Shown here one piece after another: positions 1 to 9,237 of a stretch of 64,000 nt of DNA; position 1 is the first letter of the stretch; every line of letters begins with the position of its first letter. The DNA is taken from contig CAVSRD010000005.1 of assembly GCA_963730315.1 (NCBI GenBank), positions 248,001 to 312,000 of the forward strand, given 5' to 3'. The position numbers and the translations under genes are program-made. Source of the DNA: VRUE01 sp963730315 (GTDB lineage: Bacteria; Actinomycetota; Thermoleophilia; Solirubrobacterales; 70-9). Under the pieces are notes generated by a model, which saw only the letters and a list, made by a program, of their open reading frames with translations, was not told the DNA's origin and did not search any database.

Positions 1-222
1 GCTTTGTTCGTCAGTAGCCTTGTGGCCGCGCCCGCCTTGGCCCTGCCGGCCGTTCAGGCGCCCCAGCCTGTAAAGAACGACGATGGCGGCGTGAGCTTCA
101 TCCCCGGCTCGGTCGTGGTCGTGCTCGGCAACCAGGACGGGCTCGTTTGCCCGATCCAACCACGGCCGTCGGTCCCACCAAGCCCCTGCCTTCGAGTGAT
201 CGGAATGGGCGACACGGGCTGA
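1..222 (+). CDS. partial hypothetical protein at window edge
   Basis: The frame is open from the first base to a stop at 222, so the gene may begin outside the window. The first 50 or so codons have the G/C-ending bias of coding sequence here and encode a hydrophobic, alanine-rich stretch (LVAAPALALPAV) that could be the end of a signal peptide. The last 20 codons lose this bias, so the 3' end may be degraded. No domain is recognised. Chance openness in GC-rich DNA is a real alternative. Confidence 0.25.
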   Translation, partial: ALFVSSLVAAPALALPAVQAPQPVKNDDGGVSFIPGSVVVVLGNQDGLVCPIQPRPSVPPSPCLRVIGMGDTG

Positions 223-275
223 GCGCATCTTGACCGGAAGCGCTGGAGGGAACCGAAGCAAGAGCAAGGGAACCA

Positions 276-574
276 ATGGTCAAGGGCATCTCAATCGACG
301 TCCTCAACCGCAGCGACCACCCCGTTCGCGTGACGGGCGTCGGCCTCGACCTGCAGGATGGCTCTGGGAAAGAGTTCCATCAGATTCAGGTCCCACCGCG
401 CGTGACTCTCCCCGCACCATCGCGTCCCACGCCTCGGCATGGACGTACTTCCTCGCCGAAGACCTGAAGCAAGAAGTCGGGATCGACATCTATGAGCCAA
501 TCACCGGGTGGGTACGACTCGCGACGGGGGAGATGGTCAGGTCCAAGCCGAGGGTCACCCACGCCCGCGGTTGA
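276..574 (+). pseudogene. small conserved-type hypothetical protein, broken by a 1-base deletion
   Basis: Two frames join into one plausible protein of about 99 residues. Frame 1 starts at ATG 276 and reads ...NRSDHPVRVTGVGLDLQDGSG...PPRVTLP. Near base 409 the coding pattern moves to another frame and continues TIASHASAWTYFLAEDLK...YEPITGWVRLATGEMVRSKP, ending at 574. Restoring one G (CCC-GC-ACC to CCC-GGC-ACC, Pro-Gly-Thr) rejoins them. The alternating hydrophobic pattern suggests a small beta-sandwich. Function is unknown. The break may be true decay or a base-calling error, since similar one-base losses occur elsewhere in the window. Confidence 0.6.
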
Positions 575-916
575 GGTCTCATGCGGGCCAGCGTGCCTAT
601 TCGCCCCGGTGGGAAACGCCCTGCCCCGTCGAAAGCGTCCACCCGGGCGAGAAGTGCGCGGCGTGTTGGCACCTTGTTGACACCTGGCCCTGGCGAGCGC
701 TGCCGTGAAGTCTCTATTCCGCTCTGCAATGCAATGGGGCGGATTGGTTACACAGGGGCGGCAACCCCGCTGCTCAAGCGAAATCATGCTTCGGCCTGCC
801 TCCGCTCTGCCTCCGAACTGCGAACGAGGGGAGGCACATCGCCTCCGACAGGCCAGCCCGTCTAGGTGCGCGCGGACCACTTCAGGACCCCCTGTTGCAC
901 AGCACCCCACATGGTC
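575..916. other. no supported gene
   Basis: All frames here are short or lack codon bias. Nothing is recognised on either strand apart from unsupported short open frames. It lies between a frameshifted gene and the 3' end of the next minus-strand gene. Confidence 0.5.
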
Positions 917-1654
917 TCACTCGTCCGCACCGGCCGACAATTCGGCCACCCGCCTGCCGAATACGCGCCACCGCCGCTCGTTGTCGTGCACAAGCGCCGC
1001 CGATTCGGCGAGCAGATCGGATGCGCGGTCAAGCAGCTCCGAGGCCGAGGTGAGATACCGCGGGCTGTTGCGCGGGCCGCCCAGGTCCGCACGCAACGCC
1101 TCGGGAGCAAAGTCGACCGGGTCCAGCAGCTCGATCGCCCGTTGCATCAGGCGACCGGCAAGGGCACTGCTCGCCGCCGTCTGCCAGTCGTTGGCGATGA
1201 TCCGGTGGCGCTCGCCGAGCAGGTCGGCGAGCTCGGCGTAGGGAATCAGCGCGCCCGCCACCTGCCAGGAGTGTTCCATTGCCTCTGTCAGCCATGATCC
1301 TGCGGCTTCGCAGTCCGCTGCCACCGTTCCCAGGTCCCGCTTCAGTCGGGCGATCTCGACTGGCTCTTCCTCCCCCTCCATGAAGAGGATGCCGCTCTCG
1401 GCGACGAGGCCGGGAGCGTTGAGATCCTCGGCGCCGGCGTAGGGGTTGGGCAGCGGGTGCTCGCTCGCCGTGGCCTCACCCCACTGCGCGGCCAGCGCCT
1501 TCAGCGCGCGGGAGGCCGCCTGCACATCTGCGGCCTGGCGCAACGGCGCCTGCGAGTAGAACTTCTCGTGCTCGCGGTGAAAACGAGACAGGTTCGACAT
1601 TACCTCCAACAGCGCGGCGGGGGGCGACCCGGGCTTGTCGGCCGACTCGCTCAC
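917..1654 (-). CDS. hypothetical protein, 245 aa
   Basis: A soluble, mostly helical, acidic protein starting at GTG 1654. It has no signal peptide and no membrane segment. Codon use is strongly G/C-ending, so it is very probably a real gene. I recognise no family. The sequence is rich in Ala, Leu, Glu and Arg with heptad-like stretches (for example around ASELLDRASDLLAESAAL near the C terminus), suggesting a helical bundle. It begins 21 bases after the stop of the upstream CDF transporter gene on the same strand, so the two may be cotranscribed. It may be unrelated to metal transport. Confidence 0.75.
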   Translation of the reverse strand: MSESADKPGSPPAALLEVMSNLSRFHREHEKFYSQAPLRQAADVQAASRALKALAAQWGEATASEHPLPNPYAGAEDLNAPGLVAESGILFMEGEEEPVEIARLKRDLGTVAADCEAAGSWLTEAMEHSWQVAGALIPYAELADLLGERHRIIANDWQTAASSALAGRLMQRAIELLDPVDFAPEALRADLGGPRNSPRYLTSASELLDRASDLLAESAALVHDNERRWRVFGRRVAELSAGADE

Positions 1655-1675
1655 GGCGCCGCCATCGGTGTGTCT

Positions 1676-2437
1676 TTAGCGATGGACATGATCGAGACCG
1701 CGAACAGTGAGCCAGGAATGCCAGGTAATCCTCAGGATGACGGCGGTGATCGCGAGGCCGATCAGCGGGTCGGCGATCGGGAAGCCGATCGCGACGACCG
1801 CGGCGCTGGCAACGACCGCCAGGCTGACATAGGAGTCGGCGCGCGCATGGTTGCCGTCGGCGACCAGCGCCGGGCTGTCGAGGCGGCGGCCGGCCCTTGT
1901 GCGGACGATCGCCGCGACCCAGTTTCCGGCGAAGCCGAGCAGACCGGCGCCGGCGAGCACGAGCAGATCCGTCGGGGCACGGGGGTGGACAAGACGTGAG
2001 ATGGCCTCCACCCCGGCCACGCAGGCCGAGATGAAGATCGCGAAAACGACAAATAGCCCCGCGATCCGCTCCGCCCGCTCGGAGCGCAGCAGGAAGGCGA
2101 TGCCGACCGGGATCGCCGTCGCGGCGTCGCCGAAGTTGTGGATCAGGTCGGCGAGCAGCGCGATGCTGCCGGTGAATACATAGAGAGCCAACTGGACGAG
2201 GGCGGTGATGCCCAGCACGGCGAGCGAAAGCCCGACCGCCCTCAGCCCCGCGCGCGAGCGCTTGATGCTCGGATCGAGCAGCCCGTGGCTGTGTCCGTGT
2301 CCTCGGTGAGAGTGCGGACCGGGATGCGGGTGCGAGTGGATCGTCGCGCCATCGCGATGGCGCTCGCCCCCTAGGGGCAAATAGTCGATCACCTCGTGCA
2401 CCCGAACCTCCGTGTACGAGCAGTCGGCATCGTCCAA
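1676..2437 (-). CDS. cation diffusion facilitator (CDF) family metal transporter
   Basis: A proton-coupled metal (typically Zn2+) efflux protein of the cytoplasmic membrane. A His-rich N-terminal tail (residues 34-52, HSHPHP and HRGHGHSHG) precedes about six membrane segments. Both intramembrane metal-site motifs are present: H100-x3-D104 (HNFGD) and H197-x3-D201 (HARAD). The protein stops about 12 residues after the last helix (HSWLTVRGLDHVHR), so the cytoplasmic C-terminal dimerisation domain of most CDF proteins is missing. Short CDF-like proteins exist, so this may be natural or a 3' truncation. The gene lies just outside the tRNA-bounded island. Confidence 0.9.
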   Translation of the reverse strand: MDDADCSYTEVRVHEVIDYLPLGGERHRDGATIHSHPHPGPHSHRGHGHSHGLLDPSIKRSRAGLRAVGLSLAVLGITALVQLALYVFTGSIALLADLIHNFGDAATAIPVGIAFLLRSERAERIAGLFVVFAIFISACVAGVEAISRLVHPRAPTDLLVLAGAGLLGFAGNWVAAIVRTRAGRRLDSPALVADGNHARADSYVSLAVVASAAVVAIGFPIADPLIGLAITAVILRITWHSWLTVRGLDHVHR

Positions 2438-2454
2438 TCCTAGGCGGACCGGGC

Positions 2455-2499
2455 ATGGGGCGGGCTGGACTTGAACCAGCGACCGACGGATTATGAGTC
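2455..2499 (-). repeat. island attachment site (displaced tRNA 3' part)
   Basis: The minus strand reads the tRNA anticodon loop CTCATAA, variable region, T arm and acceptor 3' strand, then stops matching just 5' of the anticodon loop. It differs from the tRNA copy at 14436-14480 only at 2472 (T for C, in the T arm). There is no 5' tRNA half, so it cannot be a functional tRNA. Confidence 0.8.
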
Positions 2500-2548
2500 T
2501 GAGCGGGCGTCTACAGCACTTTGCAGGGCTTCGACGTTTTCCCCGCTA

Positions 2549-3759
2549 TCAGGTGGTTTCCGGCTCCTCAGTCTCGGTCTGATTTGCACTCGTTTGCAGA
2601 CCTTGTGTTGCTTTGGTGTTGCCCTGAGCCAAGTCGAGACCGTCGCCGACACCCGCATCGAGTAAGTGGACATAGGTGCGGAGCGTGAAGCCGGGATCGG
2701 CATGGCCCAGCCACTCGGAGACTTGCTTCACGTTGCGGCCTTCCTCGAACAGCAGGGAAGCGCAGGTGTGGCGGAAGCTGTGGAAGCTGACCCACGGCAC
2801 CGCCTCGCCGTTGCGCTCGACGGTCAGCCCCGCCGCCTTCGCGGCAGGCTTCAAGACCGGCCGGCGACGTTGGAGGGGTTCAGCTCGCCCCCCGTCGCCG
2901 TCGCGAATACCGGTGCCCGTGGACCCTTGTAGCTGTCACGGCGGTGGGCGAGCAGCTTCCGCGCCATGCCTTCCGCAAGCGGTACGTCTCGCTGGCCATC
3001 CTGCGACTTCAACCGCCGCCGCTCGCCGCGGTAGACCTGCTCGCGGACCTGGATATGTGGCCTCTCTCCCAGCTCGAGCCGCTCCCAAATCAGCCCAATC
3101 GCCTCGCCGATCCGCAGGCCGGTGACGGCCAGCAGCTCGAAGAACAGCCGCCAGTCCTCCGGGAGCGCCGCGAGCAACAGCCTCAGCTCCTCCCGCGTCA
3201 GCGCCTTCGCCCGGTCCTCTGCCGGCTCCTCAGAGCGCCCAGCGGGGATGCGCACACCCTGGCAGGGGTTCGAGCGCAGCAGCCCGTCCTCAACGGCGGT
3301 GGCGAACATCGCAGACAGCGCGGCGCGGAGCTTGCGGATCGCCGACGTCGACGCGCCGTCCTGGCGCATCTTCCCGAACAGCTCCCGTACGTCGGCAGGT
3401 TCGACGTCAGACAGACGCCACGTTCCCCACTTGGGGATCGCGTGCGCCTCGATTGGCCGCCGGTACTCGGGCCGGGTCGTCTCCGAGAACCCCCGCGCCG
3501 TTCTGCCGGCGTAGGAGTCGATCCACTCGGCGAAGTAGTCGGCGAAGCTGATCTTCGATGTGGGCCGCCGGTCGCCAGCCTTGCGGTCGCCCTGCGCCTC
3601 CCTCGCCTCCGCGTAGGTGCGGAAGGTTTCCTTGTGCTGGCGCCTTCGGTGCCGCCAGACGACCACATACGCGCACTCACAGCGTCCCTGACCGTCGCAG
3701 CCCTTGACGTGGCGGCGGAAGATGCCGGGGGTTGAGGTCTTGGTCAGCTTGGCGGCCAT
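2549..3759 (-). pseudogene. tyrosine-type site-specific integrase, frameshifted
   Basis: A phage/AICE-type integrase of about 400 residues that would insert the element at the tRNA. The N-terminal part (ATG 3759 to stop at 2851) holds an arm-type DNA-binding region with four Cys/His residues (near CDGQGRCEC), a core-binding domain and the first catalytic Arg (TGLRIGEA). The rest, in another frame (2854-2549), holds H-x-x-R (HSFRHT), WLGHADP and the nucleophilic Tyr (RTYVHLL). One missing base near 2854 splits them: restoring a G gives ...GRVLKPAAKAAGL. The break separates catalytic residues, so as read the enzyme is dead. A sequence error is possible. The upstream ATG-less extension to 3846 is less likely as start. 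Confidence 0.88.
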
Positions 3760-4016
3760 CAGCGCCGCCCTCGCTGTTCGTAGGCTTGTCTGTAGGGCAT
3801 AGGAGTAGGTCCTCCTATGTCTAGCCCCTCGGTGGACGCTCACCACGTCGCCGGGGGGCGCATTCGTTTCTCAGATAAGCCTACGCATTGCAGCGGTCGC
3901 CGCTTCAGGCGTCGGCACGAGGCGCTGCCACCCCCGGCAACGACGACGAGGCGTCCCCGGGCTGCAACCTGGTCGTTTGACCGGCAGGCCACCTAAGTCT
4001 TCGCTCGGGAAGCACC

Positions 4017-4805
4017 TCACGAACCATGGCAGTACTTGAACTTCTTACCGCTGCCACAGAGGCACTGCTCGTTTCGTGAGATCGCTGACGCCTCGGCGGC
4101 CGTGAACTCGGCGGCCTCAGCCAAAGGATCTTCGGCAATGAAGTTTGGAAGGTCCCGATGGAAGGTGTCGAGTAGCTCGAATGCGATCTGTCGCATGGTT
4201 GCCATAACGACACCAGGGATGTCGGCCGACTTATCGTCCGACCCGGTTTGAAACGGCATTGACTCACCGGAGCTCAATCGCCGAAACGCTTGGGGGATCG
4301 CTCGTGCAACGTGCGCTCCACCATCTTTATTGGCGACAGCGAGGGTCACTGACTTGCGCGTCACCGGCTCGCCAGCTGTGTCGGTCAGAAACGGGATCTG
4401 CCACCAGCGCTCAAATCGCGCGGGCGGATTGATCCGCTCCGGGCTCTTCGGCGCAAGCACGGGTGCGTAACTCCACCCCCCGGCACCCGTTGAGCCCGGG
4501 TTTGCTTGCAGCAGCACGAGGCCGGCATGGGTGACGGAAGTTGCGACATATTCCCCACCGCCCAGGTGTTTCGTTTCAGACTCGACGCGAATCGATGTGT
4601 CGGTGTAGCCAAGTGCGGTTTTGACCCCGAGCTGGCCAAGCAGCGAGTGCGAGCTGCTGGTGTCGTGAAGAAGCACCCGTGTCGCGAGCGCAAGCCGCTC
4701 TCCCTCGTCCTCATTGCCCCCATCGAAGAGTGCCGACGAACGCTCCAAGAAGCCAACCTGGCTCCTCAGCTTGGCGAGGAGTTCCGGATAGGGCCGTGTA
4801 GCCAT
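4017..4805 (-). CDS. SEC-C motif domain-containing protein
   Basis: A 262-residue soluble protein whose last 18 residues form a SEC-C zinc-binding motif (CLCGSGKKFKYCHG), the small metal-binding module first seen at the SecA C terminus and common as a tail on unrelated proteins. The N-terminal 230 residues are a mixed alpha/beta region that I do not recognise. The base composition is lower in GC and the codons less biased than in the housekeeping genes to the right, which fits acquisition with the island. The neighbours are the broken integrase and a secreted protein gene, neither informative about its role. A link to SecA or export cannot be assumed from the tail alone. Confidence 0.8.
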   Translation of the reverse strand: MATRPYPELLAKLRSQVGFLERSSALFDGGNEDEGERLALATRVLLHDTSSSHSLLGQLGVKTALGYTDTSIRVESETKHLGGGEYVATSVTHAGLVLLQANPGSTGAGGWSYAPVLAPKSPERINPPARFERWWQIPFLTDTAGEPVTRKSVTLAVANKDGGAHVARAIPQAFRRLSSGESMPFQTGSDDKSADIPGVVMATMRQIAFELLDTFHRDLPNFIAEDPLAEAAEFTAAEASAISRNEQCLCGSGKKFKYCHGS

Positions 4806-5162
4806 CGTTCACATGCTATGTCGGGGATTGCATTACCTGGCTCGGCCGCGACCGCCTCGGGGGAGGCTGGGGGGCACCCCGGCGCCCGGCCTCTACCGTC
4901 CGATCATGGGAGATCGATCAGACGGGTTTCCGGAAGCGCCAGGGTGGCACGCATAGGCTAACCCCGCGCTTCTAGTCAGCCAAGCAGGCCGCAGAGTGCC
5001 GGCTGCTCGATGGCGGCGGAAGACCGGCGAAAAGATCGTGGAGGGTCCACGATGACTTAGACCGCTCGTGCTGACAGGCTCGCCTCGCAGAACGGGAAGA
5101 AATAGCGCCGCTGGCCCGTCTTCGGATCAGGGATCAGGACCCACCGAGAAAGCGAGGCACAT
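4806..5162. other. intergenic, possible gene remnant on minus strand
   Basis: No complete gene. On the minus strand an open stretch of about 38 codons ending near 5058 reads ...RWVLIPDPKTGQRRYFFPFCEASLSARAV, which looks coding but has no start, so it may be the tail of a deleted gene. The final bases (GCGAGG before ATG 5163) are a plausible ribosome binding site for the next gene. Confidence 0.35.
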
Positions 5163-5936
5163 ATGACTCAGTCGCCCGGAGAAACCCGACAAGCAGAGCA
5201 GGCGAAATGGACCACGGCAAAGCCGCTATCCATCGGCATCGTGTTGCTCCTGGCCATCATCGCGCTGCTCGCGGTCGCGTCTCCAGCCGCGGCACAGCGT
5301 CTCCCCGTCCCCTTCGTATTTAGACAGATGGAAGGGCTGTGGCAAGGCGGATCAACGGCGCCAACCCCGCCAGGGTACGGGTATATCCCTTCCCAACTCG
5401 TTTCAACGGACATCAATGTCACATTCGAAGGTGGTATCTATTTGCGCGGCTATGCAGCGGTTGGCGGAAGGGTTGGTCGATGCAATGTTCCTGCGGGTGC
5501 GAATGTGCTGTGGGCACGGGTCGATGACGTACCGTCAAGAACCGCCCCAGCTTGGACGTTCTACGACGCGCTTGCCCGATGGGTTAAGTGGAACGACGAA
5601 GGATGTCAAGGGTACGGCTTGGGTTACTCCGAGGTTGTAGTTGACAACCGCACCGCTATCTCTGGGCACTTTGGGTTCCTCCGGGTAAGAAACTCATCGC
5701 CCCCGTGGGGCGCTGACATCACTCGCGAGGAGCAGGAAACGGTGGACCGACTCAACTTCTGCGAGGCTCACAGAGCGAACCTTCACAGAATCCGAATGAG
5801 GAAGAGGAGGATTCGGCAGAGGTTGGGACGCGCTCGGCAGAGAAGTGCGCGGCGGGAACTGAGAGAACAACTGGAACGGCTTCAGAGGAAGGCCGAGAGA
5901 CATAGGAGGTCTATCCCGAAGTCATGCGGCCGGTAG
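5163..5936 (+). CDS. secreted or membrane-anchored hypothetical protein with basic helical tail
   Basis: 257 residues. A hydrophobic segment at about 24-44 (IGIVLLLAIIALLAVASPAAA) with an AAAQ end looks like a signal peptide. The middle (about 45-185) is a Trp/Tyr/Gly-rich beta-type region. The last 65 residues are extremely Arg-rich and helical (RKRRIRQRLGRARQR and similar), compatible with a coiled coil or nucleic-acid/cell-wall binding. GC content and codon bias are clearly lower than in the flanking housekeeping genes, in keeping with island cargo. A GCGAGG ribosome binding site precedes ATG 5163. No family is recognised. Confidence 0.65.
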   Translation: MTQSPGETRQAEQAKWTTAKPLSIGIVLLLAIIALLAVASPAAAQRLPVPFVFRQMEGLWQGGSTAPTPPGYGYIPSQLVSTDINVTFEGGIYLRGYAAVGGRVGRCNVPAGANVLWARVDDVPSRTAPAWTFYDALARWVKWNDEGCQGYGLGYSEVVVDNRTAISGHFGFLRVRNSSPPWGADITREEQETVDRLNFCEAHRANLHRIRMRKRRIRQRLGRARQRSARRELREQLERLQRKAERHRRSIPKSCGR

Positions 5937-6273
5937 TGCGTCCCCCGACTGACCTCGCAGAAGCGGTACATCGTTCGTCACTGCTGGCAACCGATCACCC
6001 GGCCCTTCCAATGGGGCCGCGGTGTGGCATGGGACCCACACCCCATTGCAAGATGGGGTGATCGTCACCGTCCTGTCTCCACGCCGTCATGGTTCGCCCC
6101 GCTGGAATTCCTCGGCGCGCCGGTGAGGATTGACGGCGCATCGGGGTCGCTGGTATTGGACCCGCCGAGACGCCGGCAGGTGGCGCAGGTTTTGCCTCGC
6201 TCGACCAAGGCGGGCGGGTCGGCCAGACACCCGGCACCGCCCACGCCCTGGCAGTGGATCAGCGGCTCGAACT
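5937..6273. other. no supported gene
   Basis: Only short open frames without codon bias or recognisable motifs. The left edge of a 361-bp duplicated unit lies just beyond, at 6280. Confidence 0.45.
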
Positions 6274-6573
6274 TCACCACTTGCGAGACCTCCGACGTTG
6301 GCCGCCCTTCGCTTGGCGGTTGCAGGTTGCGTGACTCGGACCCAAATAGTTCACGGCATCGTCGGCATGATCCAAGTCCCACAATTCGCCTTTTCGTATC
6401 GGCTCGCCGCACCGGGCGCAGGTCGCCTGCCCCGAGGCAACGAAAGGCACGAGCCGCTTCCGCAGCGCTCGGTGGTGGCTGCCGTAGGCCGGGTTGGGGG
6501 GGCGAACGCGGCGACGATCCCTAGCGCGGTCCCTTCGGGTGCGCTTTCGCTTGCGTTTTGGTTCAGGTGGCAT
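6274..6573 (-). CDS. small HNH-type protein
   Basis: A 99-residue basic protein starting at ATG 6573 (GGAAAG about 10 bases upstream); an in-frame TTG at 6588 is the alternative. The N terminus is Lys/Arg-rich (PKRKRKRTRRDRARDRRR). The core has CxxC (CARCGEPI), then LDHADDAVNYLGPSHATCNRQA, which resembles the D-H...H...N of HNH/McrA-type nuclease folds in phages and actinobacteria. The end RRRSRKW is typical for small HNH proteins, and the last Trp codon and stop lie just outside the duplicated unit, so this copy is probably the original. Nuclease activity is inferred from the motif only. Confidence 0.65.
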   Translation of the reverse strand: MPPEPKRKRKRTRRDRARDRRRVRPPNPAYGSHHRALRKRLVPFVASGQATCARCGEPIRKGELWDLDHADDAVNYLGPSHATCNRQAKGGQRRRSRKW

Positions 6574-6640
6574 AATTTGGCTTTCCAAAGCGGTTTAGGG
6601 CAGCTACGTATTGCGGGGAGAGAGAAGTGATGGCGAGGGT
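6280..6640 (-). repeat. 361-bp duplicated unit, copy 1 (HNH gene plus leader)
   Basis: Matches 10814-11174 in the same orientation with only three differences (in the TTGGCT/TTGACT, GCGGTT/GCAGTT and CTACGT/CTATGT segments, all in the leader end of the unit). It holds almost the whole HNH gene and about 65 bases upstream of its ATG. I see no terminal inverted repeats or target duplication at its edges. Confidence 0.9.
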
Positions 6641-6687
6641 TCCGCCGCCTGAGCGCGCCCCCACGAGCGACATAGTGCCCCCCCCCC

Positions 6688-6885
6688 TCATGGACATCGT
6701 CCACCTCCCGATTCCACCCAACGGTCCAGCTTGGACCGGCGGAACAGCACCCTCGAACCGTCCTTCTCGAACGGGACCCGCCTCGCGCTAATCAGCCCGT
6801 AGAGGCGCGACTCACTGCATCGGATGTGCTCGGCGGCCTCTGCGACCGTCAGCCAGCCGTCGTCCGCCTGGCCGTCTTGCCGCAC
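6688..6885 (-). CDS. excisionase-family DNA-binding protein
   Basis: A 65-residue protein with the MerR/excisionase-type winged helix: WLTVAEAAEHIRCSESRLYGLISARRVPFEKDG..VLFRRSKLDRW. In this family the helix-turn-helix reads an operator or recombination site, and such proteins commonly act as directionality factors for tyrosine integrases, so it is a likely partner of the integrase at 2549-3759. It starts at GTG 6885 and ends beside a run of ten C at 6678-6687. A regulatory role independent of excision is equally possible for this fold. Confidence 0.75.
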   Translation of the reverse strand: MRQDGQADDGWLTVAEAAEHIRCSESRLYGLISARRVPFEKDGSRVLFRRSKLDRWVESGGGRCP

Positions 6886-7182
6886 AAGCTCGACGGCGCG
6901 CTGGCGTTGCTGAGTTGGTTCCTCGCGCGCGCGTTTTTGCCGGTTGCAGTCGCTGCGCTGGGTTGCAACGGCAACCGAGAAGGCCCGCCGCGACGCCCCG
7001 ACTATCCCCCCTGCCTAAACGACGACTTTCGGGTTGCCTGAACCTCGCGATGCTCGTGGTTCGCGCGGCCCCTCAGCGAGGTCCCGGCGGCCCTTGTCGC
7101 CCCACCCCTGCCCGACTAGACTAGGGAGGCGACTTTCGGAGTGGACCGAACGGGACTTTAGACATCGACGAGGGGAGGTCGA

Positions 7183-9237
7183 ATGGGTGACTCGCGCAAT
7201 CGAGGCGGCGGCGTTAGCGATGTGCGCCGAGCCGGGATCACCCGGCGCCAGCTCGTGCAGTACGGGGCCGGTGCGGGCGCCGGTTTGGTGATGTGGCGCT
7301 TCGCCGGCGGCCGGGCGTTCGCCCAGCCAGCCGTGAGCGTGCTGGACCCCGGCTTGATTCCGAAGTACGCCACGCCGCTTGTGATCCCCCCGGCGATGCC
7401 GGGCAGCGGCAGCCCCCCCGGGAAAAGGGCGAGAGGGGTTGAGCACTACAGGATCGCGGTGCGACAGTTCCGCCAGCACATCCTGCCGCCCAGCATGGGG
7501 CTTGAACCGACGACGGTCTGGAGCTACGGCTCGGTCGACCATCCCGATTCGTTCAACTACCCGGCGTTCACGATCGAGGCGGAGTGGCGCAAGCCGGTGC
7601 GGGTTGAGTGGATCAACGACCTGGTCAAGCCAAACGGCAGATTCCGCCCGCACCTGCTGCCGATCGACCAGACGCTTCACTGGGCCAACCCGCCCGGCGG
7701 CCCCCATGGTCGCGACACGCACGGCACCCAGCACGCCCCCTACAAAGGGCCGGTGCCGATCATCACCCACCTTCACGGCGGCCATACCAGCCAGGAGAGC
7801 GATGGCTATCCCGAAGCCTGGTACCTGCCCCACGCGCGGGACATACCCGGGGGGTACGCGAGGGAGGGCTCGCTTTACCGTCGCTACCAGGCCCAGGCTC
7901 AGCACGCACTCGGGCAAGCATGGAAACCCGGCAGCGCGGTCTTCCAGTACGACAACGAGCAGCGGGCGATGACGATGTGGTACCACGACCACGCCCTCGG
8001 CATGACCCGCTCCAACGTCTACGCCGGGCCGGCCGGCTTCTATTTGCTGCGCGGCGGGCCCGGTGACTCGGTCGGGGGGACGCTACCCGCTCCGGCGCCC
8101 GCGCCCGGCGACCCGCCGGGCCAGGACTACTTCGAGATCCCGATCGTGATCCAGGACCGCTCCTTCACCGAGGAGGGGGCGCTCTTTTACCCCGACAACC
8201 GCGCCTTCTTCGAGGGCCTTGAGCCCTCCCAGCTGCAGATCCCGTTCGCGCCGGACAAAGCCTGCGATGGCCCCAGCGACGTGGCGCCAATCTGGAACCC
8301 GGAGTTCTTCGGCAACGCGATGGTCGTCAACGGCACCACCTGGCCCTCGCTCGACGTGCAGACTCGCCGCTACCGGTTCCGCTTCCTCAACGGCTGCAAC
8401 TCGCGCTTCCTGATCCTGCGGATGTCGAACGAACTGCCCTTCTGGCAGATCGGCAACGACGGCGGCTTCCTGAAAGAACCAGTTGAGCTCACCGAGCTGC
8501 TGCTCGGCCCGGCCGAGCGCGCCGACGTGATCGTCGACTTCACCAACGTTCCGAGCGGAAGCGAGATCATCCTGCAAAACCTCGCCCCCGACGAGCCCTT
8601 CGGCGGCGGCGAACCGGGGGTCGACTTCGAACCGGCCGACCCGAACACGACCGGGCAGGTGATGCGCTTTCGCACCGTCCCTGCGACAGACCCCGACCCC
8701 AGCACCCCGCCGAGCCAGCTCGTCCTGCCGGCGCTCAGCCCGCTCGGGCCCGCCGACAACACGCGCCAGGTCTCGCTCAACGAGCAGGAGTCCGCAACCG
8801 TGCGGACCATCACCGACCCCTTGGGCAACGTCGTCCTCGAATGCGCAGGGGGCGAGCCGTTCGGGCCGGTCGAGGCGGACCTCGGGACGCTGAATCCGAA
8901 CGGCACCGGCAGGCCGCTCGGCTGGGACGAGCCGATTACCGAGAACCCGGCGGTGGGGGCAACCGAGGTGTGGGAGATCTACAACTTCACCGCCGATGCC
9001 CATCCGATTCACATCCACGAGATCACCTTCGAGGTGGTGGAGCGCCAGCCAATCGGCGGCGGCCCACGGCCTCCGGAGAGCTGGGAGTCCGGTCGCAAGG
9101 ACACCGTGATCGCCTACCCGAACGAGATCACCCGGGTCAAGGCGCTCTTCGACCGCCCCGGCCTGTTCGTCTGGCACTGCCACATCCTCGAGCATGAGGA
9201 CAATGAGATGATGCGGCCCTTCCGCATCGGTTCGTAG
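7183..9237 (+). CDS. Tat-exported multicopper oxidase (CotA/bilirubin-oxidase-like)
   Basis: A 684-residue three-cupredoxin oxidase that couples one-electron oxidation of phenolic, metal or pigment substrates to reduction of O2 to water outside the membrane. The N terminus has a twin-arginine signal (TRRQLVQYGAGAGAG, then AFAQPA). Copper ligands are all visible: H196-L-H198 (HLHGGH), H268-x-H270 (YHDHALG), H607-x-x-H610-x-H612 (HPIHIH) and HCHILEHEDNEMM with H665, H667, H671 and axial M676. GGGGAGGT upstream of ATG 7183 is a good ribosome site. The opening LIPKYATPLVIPPAMP resembles CotA-type enzymes. tatA follows about 310 bases downstream. The 297 bases upstream hold no gene. Confidence 0.93.
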   Translation: MGDSRNRGGGVSDVRRAGITRRQLVQYGAGAGAGLVMWRFAGGRAFAQPAVSVLDPGLIPKYATPLVIPPAMPGSGSPPGKRARGVEHYRIAVRQFRQHILPPSMGLEPTTVWSYGSVDHPDSFNYPAFTIEAEWRKPVRVEWINDLVKPNGRFRPHLLPIDQTLHWANPPGGPHGRDTHGTQHAPYKGPVPIITHLHGGHTSQESDGYPEAWYLPHARDIPGGYAREGSLYRRYQAQAQHALGQAWKPGSAVFQYDNEQRAMTMWYHDHALGMTRSNVYAGPAGFYLLRGGPGDSVGGTLPAPAPAPGDPPGQDYFEIPIVIQDRSFTEEGALFYPDNRAFFEGLEPSQLQIPFAPDKACDGPSDVAPIWNPEFFGNAMVVNGTTWPSLDVQTRRYRFRFLNGCNSRFLILRMSNELPFWQIGNDGGFLKEPVELTELLLGPAERADVIVDFTNVPSGSEIILQNLAPDEPFGGGEPGVDFEPADPNTTGQVMRFRTVPATDPDPSTPPSQLVLPALSPLGPADNTRQVSLNEQESATVRTITDPLGNVVLECAGGEPFGPVEADLGTLNPNGTGRPLGWDEPITENPAVGATEVWEIYNFTADAHPIHIHEITFEVVERQPIGGGPRPPESWESGRKDTVIAYPNEITRVKALFDRPGLFVWHCHILEHEDNEMMRPFRIGS

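Noticed and set aside
6678..6687. Run of ten C beside the excisionase stop as a phase-variation tract
   Set aside because: It lies outside the reading frame, after the stop codon, so slippage would not change the protein. A promoter role cannot be shown.
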